Below are positions 18,705 to 26,881 of a DNA stretch of 64,000 nucleotides, one piece after another. Made by a program: the position numbers and the translations under genes. Each line of letters starts with the position of its first letter. Position 1 is the first letter of the stretch. The notes beneath the pieces are model-generated. The model was not told where the DNA came from and did not search any database. It saw only the letters and a list, made by a program, of their open reading frames with translations. The stretch covers positions 2,046,001-2,110,000 of the forward strand of contig NZ_SRRO01000001.1 of the NCBI RefSeq assembly GCF_004785795.1, written 5' to 3'. This DNA is from Nocardioides eburneiflavus. Lineage in GTDB: Bacteria; Actinomycetota; Actinomycetes; Propionibacteriales; Nocardioidaceae.

Positions 18705-19397
18705 ATGGTGCACGACGTGCTGGTGGTTGAGGACGAGGAAGACATCGCCGTACCCCTCATGCGCACCTTGGAGCGGGAGGGCTACGAGGTCACCCGGGTC
18801 TCGGGTGGAGCGGAAGCGGTGTCGTTCGTCGTCGACGAGGGACCGGCGGTGGTGATCCTCGACCTCGGCCTGCCCGACATGGACGGCATCGACGCCTGTC
18901 GCCAGATGCGGTCCGGCGGCTACCTGGGCGGGATCATCATGGTCACCGCCCGCGCCGGTGAGCTCGACCGCGTGGTCGGCCTCGACGTCGGCGCCGACGA
19001 CTACCTCGCCAAGCCGTTCGGCCTCGCCGAGCTGCTGGCGCGGGTGCGCGCCCTGCTGCGCCGCAGCGGCAACGCCCCCGCGCCCGACGACACCACCGTC
19101 ACCACGTCCTCGGGCCTCAGGATCGACGCCGGCTCGCGCCGCGTCCACCTCGGCGAGCGCGAGATCGCGCTGACCGCCAAGGAGTTCGACGTCCTCGCCG
19201 TCCTCGCGTCCAACCACGACAAGGTCGTGCCGCGCGAGACCCTGATGAACCAGGTCTGGGACCAGAACTGGTACGGCTCGACCAAGACCCTCGACGTCAC
19301 GATCGGCCGCCTGCGCAGCAAGCTCGAGGCCGCGGAGGCCGGCGAGAAGGTCGTGGCCATCCGCGGCGTCGGCTTCCGGCTCGAGACCGGCAGCTAG
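18705..19397 (+). CDS. OmpR/PhoB-type response regulator, no adjacent kinase
   Basis: The 230-residue regulator has a receiver domain with acidic DEED residues, the phospho-acceptor Asp in VILDLGLPDMDG (about 53), a conserved Thr in MVTARA and Lys in LAKPFG. A winged-helix output domain follows (about 130-228, LTAKEFDVLAVL and TLDVTIGRLRSKLE). TATGCT seven bases before ATG 18705 supports this start over 18693. No histidine kinase gene is adjacent, so it is an orphan here and its stimulus is unknown. Confidence 0.93.
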   Translation: MVHDVLVVEDEEDIAVPLMRTLEREGYEVTRVSGGAEAVSFVVDEGPAVVILDLGLPDMDGIDACRQMRSGGYLGGIIMVTARAGELDRVVGLDVGADDYLAKPFGLAELLARVRALLRRSGNAPAPDDTTVTTSSGLRIDAGSRRVHLGEREIALTAKEFDVLAVLASNHDKVVPRETLMNQVWDQNWYGSTKTLDVTIGRLRSKLEAAEAGEKVVAIRGVGFRLETGS

Positions 19398-19418
19398 GCA
19401 GCGCCGGGCGGCTGCGGA

Positions 19419-20177
19419 TTAGAGGCCGCCAAGCCGCCGGTGCAGCGTGTGCACCGTGGCGCCGATGGCCGCGGTGATCCCGGCCAGGAGCTGTGGCGTG
19501 CGCTCCTCCAGCGGGAAGGTCACCGCCACCGCGGCGACGGGATAGCCGTTGCCGTCCAGCACCGGCATGGCGCGCGAGGCCAGACCCGGCGTCACCTCTC
19601 CGTCCTCGCTCGCCCAGCCCGCGTGCCGGACCTCGACCAGCACTCGGCGCAGCGCGGACAGCGATGCAGGGGCCTGGTCGTCACCCGCGCCGAAGGCGTC
19701 CTTGTCCGGGTACAGCGCGCGGACCTGCTGCTGCGGCAGGGCTGCGAGCATCGCCCGCCCGGACGCAGTTGCGTGCGCGGGCAGCCGGACGCCGACGTCA
19801 GTGATGAGAAGGGGGCGGCCTGGTGCGCGCTCCTCGATGACATAGACGACGTCGCGACCCAGGAGGACGGACAGGTGCGCGCTGTTCCCGCAGCGGTCGG
19901 CCAGGTCCGCCATCGGCCGGCGCGCCAGACGCTGGAGAGGCTCCTGCCGAACGTATCCGCTGGCGAGCTCGTAGGCGGTCAGGCCCAGGCCGTACGTCCG
20001 TTGATCCGGGTAGCGGACGACGAACCCCGACGCGATCAGCGTGTCCAGCAGGTGGTAGGTCGTCGAGCGGGGGAGCGCGAGGGATCGGGAGATCGTGGCT
20101 GCGGGAACGGGGCTGGCCTGGTTGGCCAGGTACCGGAGGATCCCCAGGGCCTGCTCCGCGGCGGGCACGACTGCCAT
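19419..20177 (-). CDS. IclR-family regulator of the lyase/ABC transporter cluster
   Basis: The 252-residue protein has an N-terminal winged helix (about 5-65, TISRSLALPRSTTYHLLDTL) and the C-terminal IclR effector domain with GRAMLAALPQQQV and AVAVTFPLEE. It is divergent from the MIO-less lyase gene. A 16-bp near-palindrome sits 30 bp upstream of its start, and a second copy precedes the ABC transporter operon. It therefore likely controls itself, the lyase and the importer. The effector is probably the imported substrate or its breakdown product. Confidence 0.92.
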   Translation of the reverse strand: MAVVPAAEQALGILRYLANQASPVPAATISRSLALPRSTTYHLLDTLIASGFVVRYPDQRTYGLGLTAYELASGYVRQEPLQRLARRPMADLADRCGNSAHLSVLLGRDVVYVIEERAPGRPLLITDVGVRLPAHATASGRAMLAALPQQQVRALYPDKDAFGAGDDQAPASLSALRRVLVEVRHAGWASEDGEVTPGLASRAMPVLDGNGYPVAAVAVTFPLEERTPQLLAGITAAIGATVHTLHRRLGGL

Positions 20178-20183
20178 GGGCCG

Positions 20184-20189
20184 AGCGTA
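20184..20189 (-). promoter_or_regulatory. Leaderless -10 element of the iclR-type gene
   Basis: On the minus strand TACGCT is followed by six bases and the ATG at 20177. The adjacent operator (20207-20222) lies just upstream, in the -35 area, where bound protein would affect transcription. Confidence 0.5.
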
Positions 20190-20206
20190 GTGGGCCCGGG
20201 CGTGGC

Positions 20207-20222
20207 GTCTGGGATCCCGGAC
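20207..20222. promoter_or_regulatory. Candidate IclR operator, copy 1
   Basis: GTCTGGGATCCCGGAC is a near-palindrome in the divergent region between the iclR-type gene and the lyase gene. Its first ten bases and last three match the copy at 21831. Repetition at both promoters of the cluster makes it the best operator candidate. Confidence 0.7.
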
Positions 20223-20344
20223 ACCATCTCGCTGCCGCCACCTGTCGTCGCGAACGAGGTGGCATGGAATGGAGCCACGGCGCCACCTGGCTCGAGCATG
20301 CCCCGAGACTGGAGCGGCACGATGTCGAACCTTCAGGAGCAGAT

Positions 20345-21796
20345 ATGTCGCACGGCGAAGCCCCCATCCGCATCGACGGTCGCACGCTGACCTGTGAGGA
20401 CATCGTCCTGGTCGCCCGCGGTGCGTCCGTTCGCCTCGATGCGACAGCCCGCAAGCGCGCGCAGGACGCCTGGGAGCTGGCGGAGGACATCACCGCCACG
20501 CGTCAGGTCTACGGCCGCACCACCGGAGTGGGCGCCAACCGGCAGGAGGAGGTCGACGGTGACGCGGTCCTCGGGCACGGCCTGCGCCTGCTGAGGAGCC
20601 ACGCGGGTGGCGTCGGTCCACTGCTGCCGGACGATCAGGTCCGGGCAGCCCTCCTGGTGCGGCTCAACCAGCTCGCAGCGGGCGGGGCCGGGACGCATCC
20701 GCGCGTCCTGGACGCGCTGGAGCAGGCGATCCGCGTGGGTGCCCTGCCGGCGGTGCACCGCTTCGGGGCGATCGGCACCGGCGACCTGACCGCGCTCGCC
20801 GAGATCGGCCTCACGCTGGCGGGTGAGCGCCCGTGGAGGTCGGGAGCGGTGCCACCGGTGCCGCTGGGCACCGGGGACGCCTTGTCATTCATGAGCAGCA
20901 ACGCGGCGACGCTCGGGGAGTCCGCGCTGGCATGCGCTGAACTCCAGGTGCTGCTGCGCGCGAGCCACGCCGTGGCCGCGTTGTCCTTCCTTGCGCTCGG
21001 CGGCTCCGCCGAGGCGTACGCGTCGGCCGTGCACGAGGCTCGACCGCATCCGGGCCAGGCGCACTGTGCGGCGCAGATGCGTCGCCTGCTCGGCATCGAC
21101 GATGCTCCCGCGGCGGGGCGCCGTATCCAGGACCCCTTCGGCCTGCGAGCGTTCCCGCAGGTGCAAGGCCCTGCGCTCGACTCCCTGGCCCAGCTGGACC
21201 GCATCCTCGGGGTCGAGGTCAACGCGAGGGCCGAGAACCCGCTGGTCGCCCCGGAGGCCGGCGACGTGTTCCACCACGCCCACTTCCACACGGCCTACGT
21301 GTCGGTCGCGCTGGACCAGGCGCGCGCGGCGGTCCACCACGTGGCCGAGCTGTCGACCGCTCGGCTCGGCGACCTGGTCGAGCCGGCGATGACGGACCTC
21401 CCGGCGTTCCTCTCCTCGGGGCCGGCAGGCAGCTCGGGGGTGATGATCCTCGAGTACGTCGCCCACGACGCGCTCGCACAGCTGCGCCACGCTGCCCTGC
21501 CGGTGACCCTGGGCAACGCCGTCGTGTCCCGCGGTCTCGAGGACCACGCCAGCTTCTCGACGCAGGCTGCTCGGCAGGCGACCGTTGCCGCCGACGCCTT
21601 CCGGTACGTGCTCGCGTGCGAGCTGGTGGCCGCGGCTCGAGCCCTGCGCATGCAGGACGTGCAGCTCGCGGACGTACCGGCCAGGAACGTGTTCGAGCGA
21701 GCCGCCGCGGTGCTGGACCCGTCCCTCGAGGATCGCTCGCTGACGCACGACGTCGCGCTCGCGGTCGACCTGCTCACCGAGCTCGCCGAGCTCTGA
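20345..21796 (+). CDS. Aromatic amino acid lyase superfamily protein lacking MIO triad (possible ergothionase-like lyase)
   Basis: The 483-residue protein has the histidine/phenylalanine ammonia-lyase fold: the Tyr-loop YGRTTGVGANR (about 56-66), FMSSNAATLGESALA, the IQDPFGLRAFPQVQGP region and a helical C-terminus. At the place where ammonia lyases have GASGDL, giving the MIO electrophile, it reads AIGTGDL (about 141-147). Ala-Ser-Gly is missing. Ergothionase, known from Treponema, belongs to this superfamily and works without MIO because trimethylamine is a good leaving group. The adjoining betaine-type importer fits such a substrate; this function is an inference. Start ATG 20345 follows AGGAG. 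Confidence 0.85.
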   Translation: MSHGEAPIRIDGRTLTCEDIVLVARGASVRLDATARKRAQDAWELAEDITATRQVYGRTTGVGANRQEEVDGDAVLGHGLRLLRSHAGGVGPLLPDDQVRAALLVRLNQLAAGGAGTHPRVLDALEQAIRVGALPAVHRFGAIGTGDLTALAEIGLTLAGERPWRSGAVPPVPLGTGDALSFMSSNAATLGESALACAELQVLLRASHAVAALSFLALGGSAEAYASAVHEARPHPGQAHCAAQMRRLLGIDDAPAAGRRIQDPFGLRAFPQVQGPALDSLAQLDRILGVEVNARAENPLVAPEAGDVFHHAHFHTAYVSVALDQARAAVHHVAELSTARLGDLVEPAMTDLPAFLSSGPAGSSGVMILEYVAHDALAQLRHAALPVTLGNAVVSRGLEDHASFSTQAARQATVAADAFRYVLACELVAAARALRMQDVQLADVPARNVFERAAAVLDPSLEDRSLTHDVALAVDLLTELAEL

Positions 21797-21830
21797 GGGC
21801 GGTCGTCCGTCTCGCGGGGACCCGGCGAAT

Positions 21831-21846
21831 GTCTGGGATCGCAGAC
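21831..21846. promoter_or_regulatory. Candidate IclR operator, copy 2
   Basis: GTCTGGGATCGCAGAC is a near-perfect palindrome 116 bp before the ABC ATPase start and 35 bp after the lyase stop. It matches the 20207 site at 14 of 16 positions. It suggests a second IclR-controlled promoter for the transporter operon. Confidence 0.7.
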
Positions 21847-21961
21847 GGCATGCGGTCTCCCGGCATGTACACACCTCGCCGTGCCAAGTGCAATTGCGAC
21901 ATGGATCAGGTGTCTGCGCCAGGTCCTCCATCCACCAGCCAGCAATCGAGGTGAGCTCCGG

Positions 21962-23089
21962 ATGATCCGGTTCGACTCAGTGACCAAGGCATACCCTGAC
22001 GGCACCGTCGCGGTCGGAGGGCTGGACATCACGGCCCCCACGGGCAAGATCACCGTCCTGGTGGGACCGTCCGGCTGCGGCAAGACGACCTCGCTGCGGA
22101 TGATCAACCGGATGATCGAGCCGACCGGCGGCCAGATCTCGATCGACGGGCGCGACACCGCGACGATGAACGCCTCGGAGCTGCGGCGTGGGATCGGGTA
22201 CGTGATCCAGCAGGCAGGTCTGTTCCCGCACCGCACGATCGCCGCGAACATCGCCACCGTGCCGCTGCTGCTCGGCTGGGAGAAGAAGAAGGCACGGGCT
22301 CGCGCCACGGAGCTGCTGGAACGCGTCGGGCTGCCGGCCTCGTTCGCCGGTCGCTACCCGAGCCAGCTCTCCGGCGGCCAGCAGCAGCGCGTCGGGGTCG
22401 CCCGCGCGCTGGCCGCAGACCCACCGGTGATGCTGATGGACGAGCCGTTCAGCGCGGTCGACCCCGTCGTACGCGAGCAGCTGCAGGACGAGTTCCTCCG
22501 GTTGCAGGGTGAGCTGGGGAAGACGATCGTGTTCGTCACCCACGACATCGACGAGGCCGTCAAGCTGGGTGACCAGGTCGCGGTGCTCCGAGTGGGTGGC
22601 GTGCTGGCCCAGCTGGCCGACCCGGCACACCTGCTGGCGCAGCCGGTCGACGACTTCGTGGCCGACTTCGTGGGCCGCGACAGGGGCTATCGCGGCCTCG
22701 GCTTCCGCTCGGTTCCCGAGCTTCCGCTCCGTCCGGAGCCGACGGTGCGTCTCGGTGCCACCAGGGACGAGGCGAGTGCGGCAGGTGCCCTGGACGACTG
22801 GTTGCTGGTGACCGACGAGAACCGCAGACCCCTCGGGTGGGTCGAGCCGTCCAGGCTCGACGGGACTGTCGAGTCCGAGAGGCTGCATCGCGGCGGCACG
22901 GTCGCGCCGGTCAACGGAACGCTGCGCAGCGCGCTCGATGCCGCCCTGTCCTCCCCGAGCCGGCGCGGCGTGATCGTCGACGAGACGGGAGCGCTGGTGG
23001 GCACGGTGCTCGGCCACCAGGTGCTGTCCGCGATCGAGACCTCCACGCGTCCACCCGCCCCGGGCGTGGACCCGAGGAGAGGAGCGTGA
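21962..23089 (+). CDS. opuCA-like: Betaine-type ABC importer, ATPase with CBS-like tail
   Basis: The 375-residue protein powers uptake by an OpuC/ProV-class importer. It has Walker A GPSGCGKTT, a Q-loop in IGYVIQQAGLFPH, the signature LSGGQQQRVGVARAL, Walker B VMLMDEPFSAVD and the switch His in VFVTHD. A C-terminal extension of about 130 residues resembles the CBS pair that senses ionic strength or ligand in OpuCA-type ATPases. ATG 21962 follows GAGGTGAG. It heads a tight four-gene operon. Confidence 0.93.
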   Translation: MIRFDSVTKAYPDGTVAVGGLDITAPTGKITVLVGPSGCGKTTSLRMINRMIEPTGGQISIDGRDTATMNASELRRGIGYVIQQAGLFPHRTIAANIATVPLLLGWEKKKARARATELLERVGLPASFAGRYPSQLSGGQQQRVGVARALAADPPVMLMDEPFSAVDPVVREQLQDEFLRLQGELGKTIVFVTHDIDEAVKLGDQVAVLRVGGVLAQLADPAHLLAQPVDDFVADFVGRDRGYRGLGFRSVPELPLRPEPTVRLGATRDEASAAGALDDWLLVTDENRRPLGWVEPSRLDGTVESERLHRGGTVAPVNGTLRSALDAALSSPSRRGVIVDETGALVGTVLGHQVLSAIETSTRPPAPGVDPRRGA

Positions 23090-23090
23090 C

Positions 23091-23735
23091 ATGACCTGGT
23101 TCACCGAGCACTTCTCCGAGGTGCTCACCCTCACGGGCAAGCACCTCTACCTGGCCGGGGTCCCGCTCGTCCTCGGGCTCATCATCGCGATCCCCCTGGG
23201 CTGGCTGGCCAGGCGCCACAAGGCGCTGTACCCACCGCTCATCATCGGGACCGGCCTCCTTTACACGATCCCGTCGCTGGCCCTCTTCATCCTGATGCCG
23301 GTCCTGATCGGCACCCGGATCCTGGACCCCGTCAACGTGGTGGTGGCGATGACGATCTACACGGTGGCGCTCCTCGTCCGCACGGTGGCGGACGGCCTGG
23401 GTGCCGTACCCGAGTCCGTGAACCAGTCGGCCACCGCGATGGGCTTCAACCGCCTCCGGCGACTGTTCACGGTCGAGCTCCCGCTGGCGGTCCCGGTCAT
23501 CGCGGCCGGACTGCGGGTGGCGGCGGTGAGCAACGTCAGCATCGTCAGCGTCGCCGCCATCATCGGCGTGCCGCAGCTCGGGTCACTCTTCACCGACGGC
23601 TTCCGCCGCAACTTCGCCGACCCGATCGTGGTCGGCATCGTCGCCTGCGTCCTGCTGGCCCTCCTGTTCGACCTGGTGATCATCGGGATCACTCGCCTGA
23701 TCACTCCGTGGCAGCGGATCGGGAAGGTCGCCTGA
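23091..23735 (+). CDS. opuCB-like: Betaine-type ABC importer, permease 1
   Basis: The 214-residue permease starts 1 bp after the ATPase stop. It has about six membrane helices (HLYLAGVPLVLGLIIAIPLGW, LLYTIPSLALFILMPV and others) and the cytoplasmic EAA-like loop SVNQSATAMGFNRLRRLFTVELPLA that docks on the ATPase. With the second permease it should form the heteromeric channel for a quaternary-ammonium substrate. Confidence 0.92.
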   Translation: MTWFTEHFSEVLTLTGKHLYLAGVPLVLGLIIAIPLGWLARRHKALYPPLIIGTGLLYTIPSLALFILMPVLIGTRILDPVNVVVAMTIYTVALLVRTVADGLGAVPESVNQSATAMGFNRLRRLFTVELPLAVPVIAAGLRVAAVSNVSIVSVAAIIGVPQLGSLFTDGFRRNFADPIVVGIVACVLLALLFDLVIIGITRLITPWQRIGKVA

Positions 23736-24475
23736 TGAACGACATCGTCACCTGGCTGACCGACCCCGCCCACTGGTCGGGGGAGGACGGGATCCCCGCG
23801 CGCCTCCTCGAGCACCTCGTCTACTCGTCGGTGGCGGTGCTCATCGCGGCAGTCGTCGCGATCCCGCTCGGACTGTTCATCGGTCACACGGGCCGTGGCC
23901 GGTTCGTCGTCGTGAACCTGGCCGGAGCGGCGCGCGCGATCCCCAGTCTCGGGTTGCTGTTCATCGCCGTCCTGCTCCTCGGTCCCCGGCTCTCCGGCGA
24001 CGCCGCGTTCCTCGTCCCCTGCCTGATCGTGCTGGTCGTGCTCGCCGTCCCCCCGATCCTCGCCGGCGCGTACGCAGGCGTCGAGGAGGTCGACCCGTCG
24101 GCCCGCGACGCGGCCAAGGGGATGGGCATGCGACCTCTCGAGGTGCTGACGGAGGTCGAGCTGCCGTGCGCGCTGCCGCTGATCTTCTCCGGCCTTCGCT
24201 CCGGGACCCTGCAGGTCGTGGCGACGGCGACGATCGCCGCCACCGCCGGCCTCGGCGGTCTCGGCCGCTTCCTGATCGACGGACTGTCCGTCCGGGACTT
24301 CCCGCAGATGGCGGGCGGTGCCGCGCTCGTCGCCCTGCTCGCACTCGCGGTCGACCTCGTGTTCGCCATCGTCCAGCGGTACGCCGTGTCGCCGGGCCTG
24401 ACCGGCCGGACCCGGGTGCGCCGTGCGTCAGAGCCTGGACCACCTCCGGACCCCGCCCTCCAGACCCCCGCCTGA
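23735..24475 (+). CDS. opuCD-like: Betaine-type ABC importer, permease 2
   Basis: The 246-residue permease overlaps the previous gene by ATGA. Its helices include LVYSSVAVLIAAVVAIPLGL and LAGAARAIPSLGLLFIAVLL. The ATPase-contact loop reads DPSARDAAKGMGMRPLEVLTEVELPCALP. It is the second transmembrane subunit of the importer. A polar Pro-rich C-terminal tail ends the protein. Confidence 0.92.
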   Translation: MNDIVTWLTDPAHWSGEDGIPARLLEHLVYSSVAVLIAAVVAIPLGLFIGHTGRGRFVVVNLAGAARAIPSLGLLFIAVLLLGPRLSGDAAFLVPCLIVLVVLAVPPILAGAYAGVEEVDPSARDAAKGMGMRPLEVLTEVELPCALPLIFSGLRSGTLQVVATATIAATAGLGGLGRFLIDGLSVRDFPQMAGGAALVALLALAVDLVFAIVQRYAVSPGLTGRTRVRRASEPGPPPDPALQTPA

Positions 24476-24496
24476 CCCGAGAGAGAAGTGAGAAGG

Positions 24497-25417
24497 ATGA
24501 CGATTCGAACGAAGGCCCCACTGGCCCTTGCCATCGGTGCGGCCCTGCTGTCCGTGGCGGCTTGCGGAGGCGGTGGCGACCCCCTCGCCACCGGGAGCGA
24601 CGAGGGAGGCGGCAGCGACACGATCGTCGTGGGTTCTGCGGACTTCACCGAGAGCGCCCTGCTGGCCGAGATATACGCCGGCGCCCTCGAGGCGCAGGGT
24701 GTCCAGGTCGAGAAGACGCTCAACATCGGAAGCCGCGAGGCCTACATCCCCGCGCTCCAGGACGGGTCGATCGACCTGATCCCGGAGTACACCGGCGTGC
24801 TGGCCCACTACTTCGACGAGGATGCGACCGCCACGGAGTCCGAGGCGGTGTACGAGGAGCTCCAGGCCGCCCTGCCGGAGTCGCTCGCGGTCCTGGACAA
24901 GGCCGAGGCAGAGGACAAGGACGCCATCGCAGTGACCAGGGAGACCGCGGAGGAGCACTCCTTGGTGTCCATCGCCGATCTCGCGGCCGTCGCCGGCGAC
25001 CTCACCCTCGGCGCCGGTCCGGAGTGGAAGACGCGCGCGTCCGGGGTTCCTGGCCTCGCAGAGGTGTACGGCGCGGAGTTCGAGAGCTTCCGCGCACTCG
25101 ACGCGGGCGGTCCCCTCACCGTGCAGGCGCTCAAGAACGGTCAGGTCGACGCGGCCAACCTGTTCACCACCGATCCCAACATCGCCGCCAACGACTTCGT
25201 CGTGCTCGAGGACCCGGAGAACCTCTTCGCCGCGGAGAACGTCGTCCCCCTGATCACGAGGTCGAAGCTCGACGACACGATCTCCGAGACGCTCAACGAG
25301 GTCTCGGCCAACCTGGACACGGCGACGCTCGCCGCCCTGCTCGAGCGGGTGGTCATGGACAAGGAGGATGCGGGCGACGTCGCTGCAGACTTCCTGTCGG
25401 AGCACGGCCTGGCCTGA
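24497..25417 (+). CDS. opuCC-like: Betaine-type ABC importer, substrate-binding lipoprotein
   Basis: The 306-residue lipoprotein has a signal peptide and lipobox (LLSVAAC, Cys at about 20). The OpuAC/glycine-betaine-binding fold is shown by VVGSADFTESALLAEIYAG, SREAYIPALQDGSIDLIPEYTG and VDAANLFTTDPNIAANDFVVLED. It captures the substrate outside and delivers it to the permeases. Ligand specificity cannot be read from sequence here; relatives bind choline, carnitine, betaines or, in EgtU-type proteins, ergothioneine. ATG 24497 is chosen over GTG 24488. Confidence 0.9.
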   Translation: MTIRTKAPLALAIGAALLSVAACGGGGDPLATGSDEGGGSDTIVVGSADFTESALLAEIYAGALEAQGVQVEKTLNIGSREAYIPALQDGSIDLIPEYTGVLAHYFDEDATATESEAVYEELQAALPESLAVLDKAEAEDKDAIAVTRETAEEHSLVSIADLAAVAGDLTLGAGPEWKTRASGVPGLAEVYGAEFESFRALDAGGPLTVQALKNGQVDAANLFTTDPNIAANDFVVLEDPENLFAAENVVPLITRSKLDDTISETLNEVSANLDTATLAALLERVVMDKEDAGDVAADFLSEHGLA

Positions 25418-25432
25418 CCTGCCCAGGAGCCT

Positions 25433-25458
25433 GCCCCGCGGCCACCAGGTCGCGGGGC
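25433..25458 (+). terminator. Hairpin terminator after ABC transporter operon
   Basis: GCCCCGCG and CGCGGGGC form an 8-bp perfect stem around a 10-base loop, 16 bp after the lipoprotein stop. There is no T-tract, as is usual in high-GC actinobacteria. Confidence 0.6.
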
Positions 25459-25582
25459 GGGTGAAGGGCCGGCGCCGCCGTCACCCACCGGTTGTCCACA
25501 ACCTTGACCAGAGGCCTGTTTCCGCGTGCTTCGCGCTGGGTAGCGTGACGGTGCACGTTCTCGGGGAAGCAGGTGCACCACC

Positions 25583-26881
25583 ATGGCCGTTGATCGCGTC
25601 GAGCGACCGTCCGTCCCTGACGCTGCCCACGGCGACCTGGTCGAGCGGCTCGACGCGCAGCTGCGCGAGCGGGTCCGCCGCGAGGGCGTCGACCCGCAGC
25701 GCGAGGCGCTCGTGGTGCGCCGGATCGCCGAGGACGTCGTACGCGACCACGACGACCTCAGCCTCACCGGGGCCGTCGCACCGATCGCCGACGACGGCGC
25801 GATGGTCGGTGAGCTGGTGGCCCGCGTCTCCGGCTTCGGCCCGCTCCAGCCCTTCCTCGACGACCCGGAGGTCGAGGAGATCTGGATCAACGACCCCAGT
25901 CGGGTCTTCATCGCCCGCCGCGGGCGCCACGAGCTGACCAACCTCCGCCTCGACGCCGCCCAGGTCAACGAGCTCGTCGAGCGGATGCTCAAGTCCAGCG
26001 GACGTCGTCTCGACATCTCCACGCCGTTCGTCGACGCGATGCTGCCCGAGGGCCACCGCCTCCATGTGGTGCTCGAGGGCATCACCCGCGGCTTCACGGC
26101 CGTCAACATCCGCAAGTTCCTGCTCCGCGCCCACCGGCTCTCCGACCTCGTCGCGCTCGGCAGCCTGACGCCGCAGGCGGCCCGGTTCCTCGAGGCCTCG
26201 GTGCGCGCGGGCCTCAACGTCCTCGTCGCCGGCGGCACGCAGGCCGGCAAGACGACGATGCTCAACTGCCTGGCGGCCGCCGTCCCGGGAGGCGAGCGGG
26301 TGGTCAGCGCCGAGGAGGTCTTCGAGCTCCGTTTCAGCCATCCCGACTGGGTGGCCATGCAGACGCGGCAGGCCGGCCTCGAGCAGACCGGGGCGATCGT
26401 GCTGCGCGACCTCGTCAAGGAGGCGCTGCGGATGCGACCGAGCCGCATCCTCGTCGGCGAGGTCCGCGCCGCCGAGTGCCTCGACCTCCTCCTCGCCCTC
26501 AACTCCGGCCTGCCGGGCATGTGCACCCTCCACGCCAACAGTGCGCGCGAGGCGCTCGTCAAGATGTGCACCCTGCCGCTGCTCGCAGGTGACAACATCT
26601 CCGCCAGGTTCGTGGTGCCCACCGTCGCGACGAGCGTCGACCTCGTGGTGCACCTCGGCCTCGGCGCCGACGGGGTGCGCCGGGTCAACGAGATCGTGTC
26701 GGTGCCGGGGCGCGTCGAGGCCGACGTGATCGAGGTCGAGCCGATCTTCGTCCGCCACGGCTCCGAGCTGCGCCGCACTGGGGGAGTGCCGGCGCGCACC
26801 GAGCGCTTCGAGCGGGTCGGGATCGACATCCACCAGGTCCTGGCCACCGATGCCCTGACCGGTGACGGGTCGGGCCGCTGA
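25583..26881 (+). CDS. tadA: TadA/CpaF-type secretion ATPase
   Basis: The 432-residue ATPase powers assembly of Flp/Tad pili. An N-terminal domain carries the typical GFGPLQPFLDDPEVEEIWIN. The core has Walker A AGGTQAGKTT (about 217-226), an Asp-box region SAEEVFELRF, Walker B RILVGEVRAAE and a His-box LHANSA. It looks complete. Its partner tadB is broken by the mobile element 650 bp downstream, so pilus assembly is probably lost unless another tadB exists. Confidence 0.94.
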   Translation: MAVDRVERPSVPDAAHGDLVERLDAQLRERVRREGVDPQREALVVRRIAEDVVRDHDDLSLTGAVAPIADDGAMVGELVARVSGFGPLQPFLDDPEVEEIWINDPSRVFIARRGRHELTNLRLDAAQVNELVERMLKSSGRRLDISTPFVDAMLPEGHRLHVVLEGITRGFTAVNIRKFLLRAHRLSDLVALGSLTPQAARFLEASVRAGLNVLVAGGTQAGKTTMLNCLAAAVPGGERVVSAEEVFELRFSHPDWVAMQTRQAGLEQTGAIVLRDLVKEALRMRPSRILVGEVRAAECLDLLLALNSGLPGMCTLHANSAREALVKMCTLPLLAGDNISARFVVPTVATSVDLVVHLGLGADGVRRVNEIVSVPGRVEADVIEVEPIFVRHGSELRRTGGVPARTERFERVGIDIHQVLATDALTGDGSGR

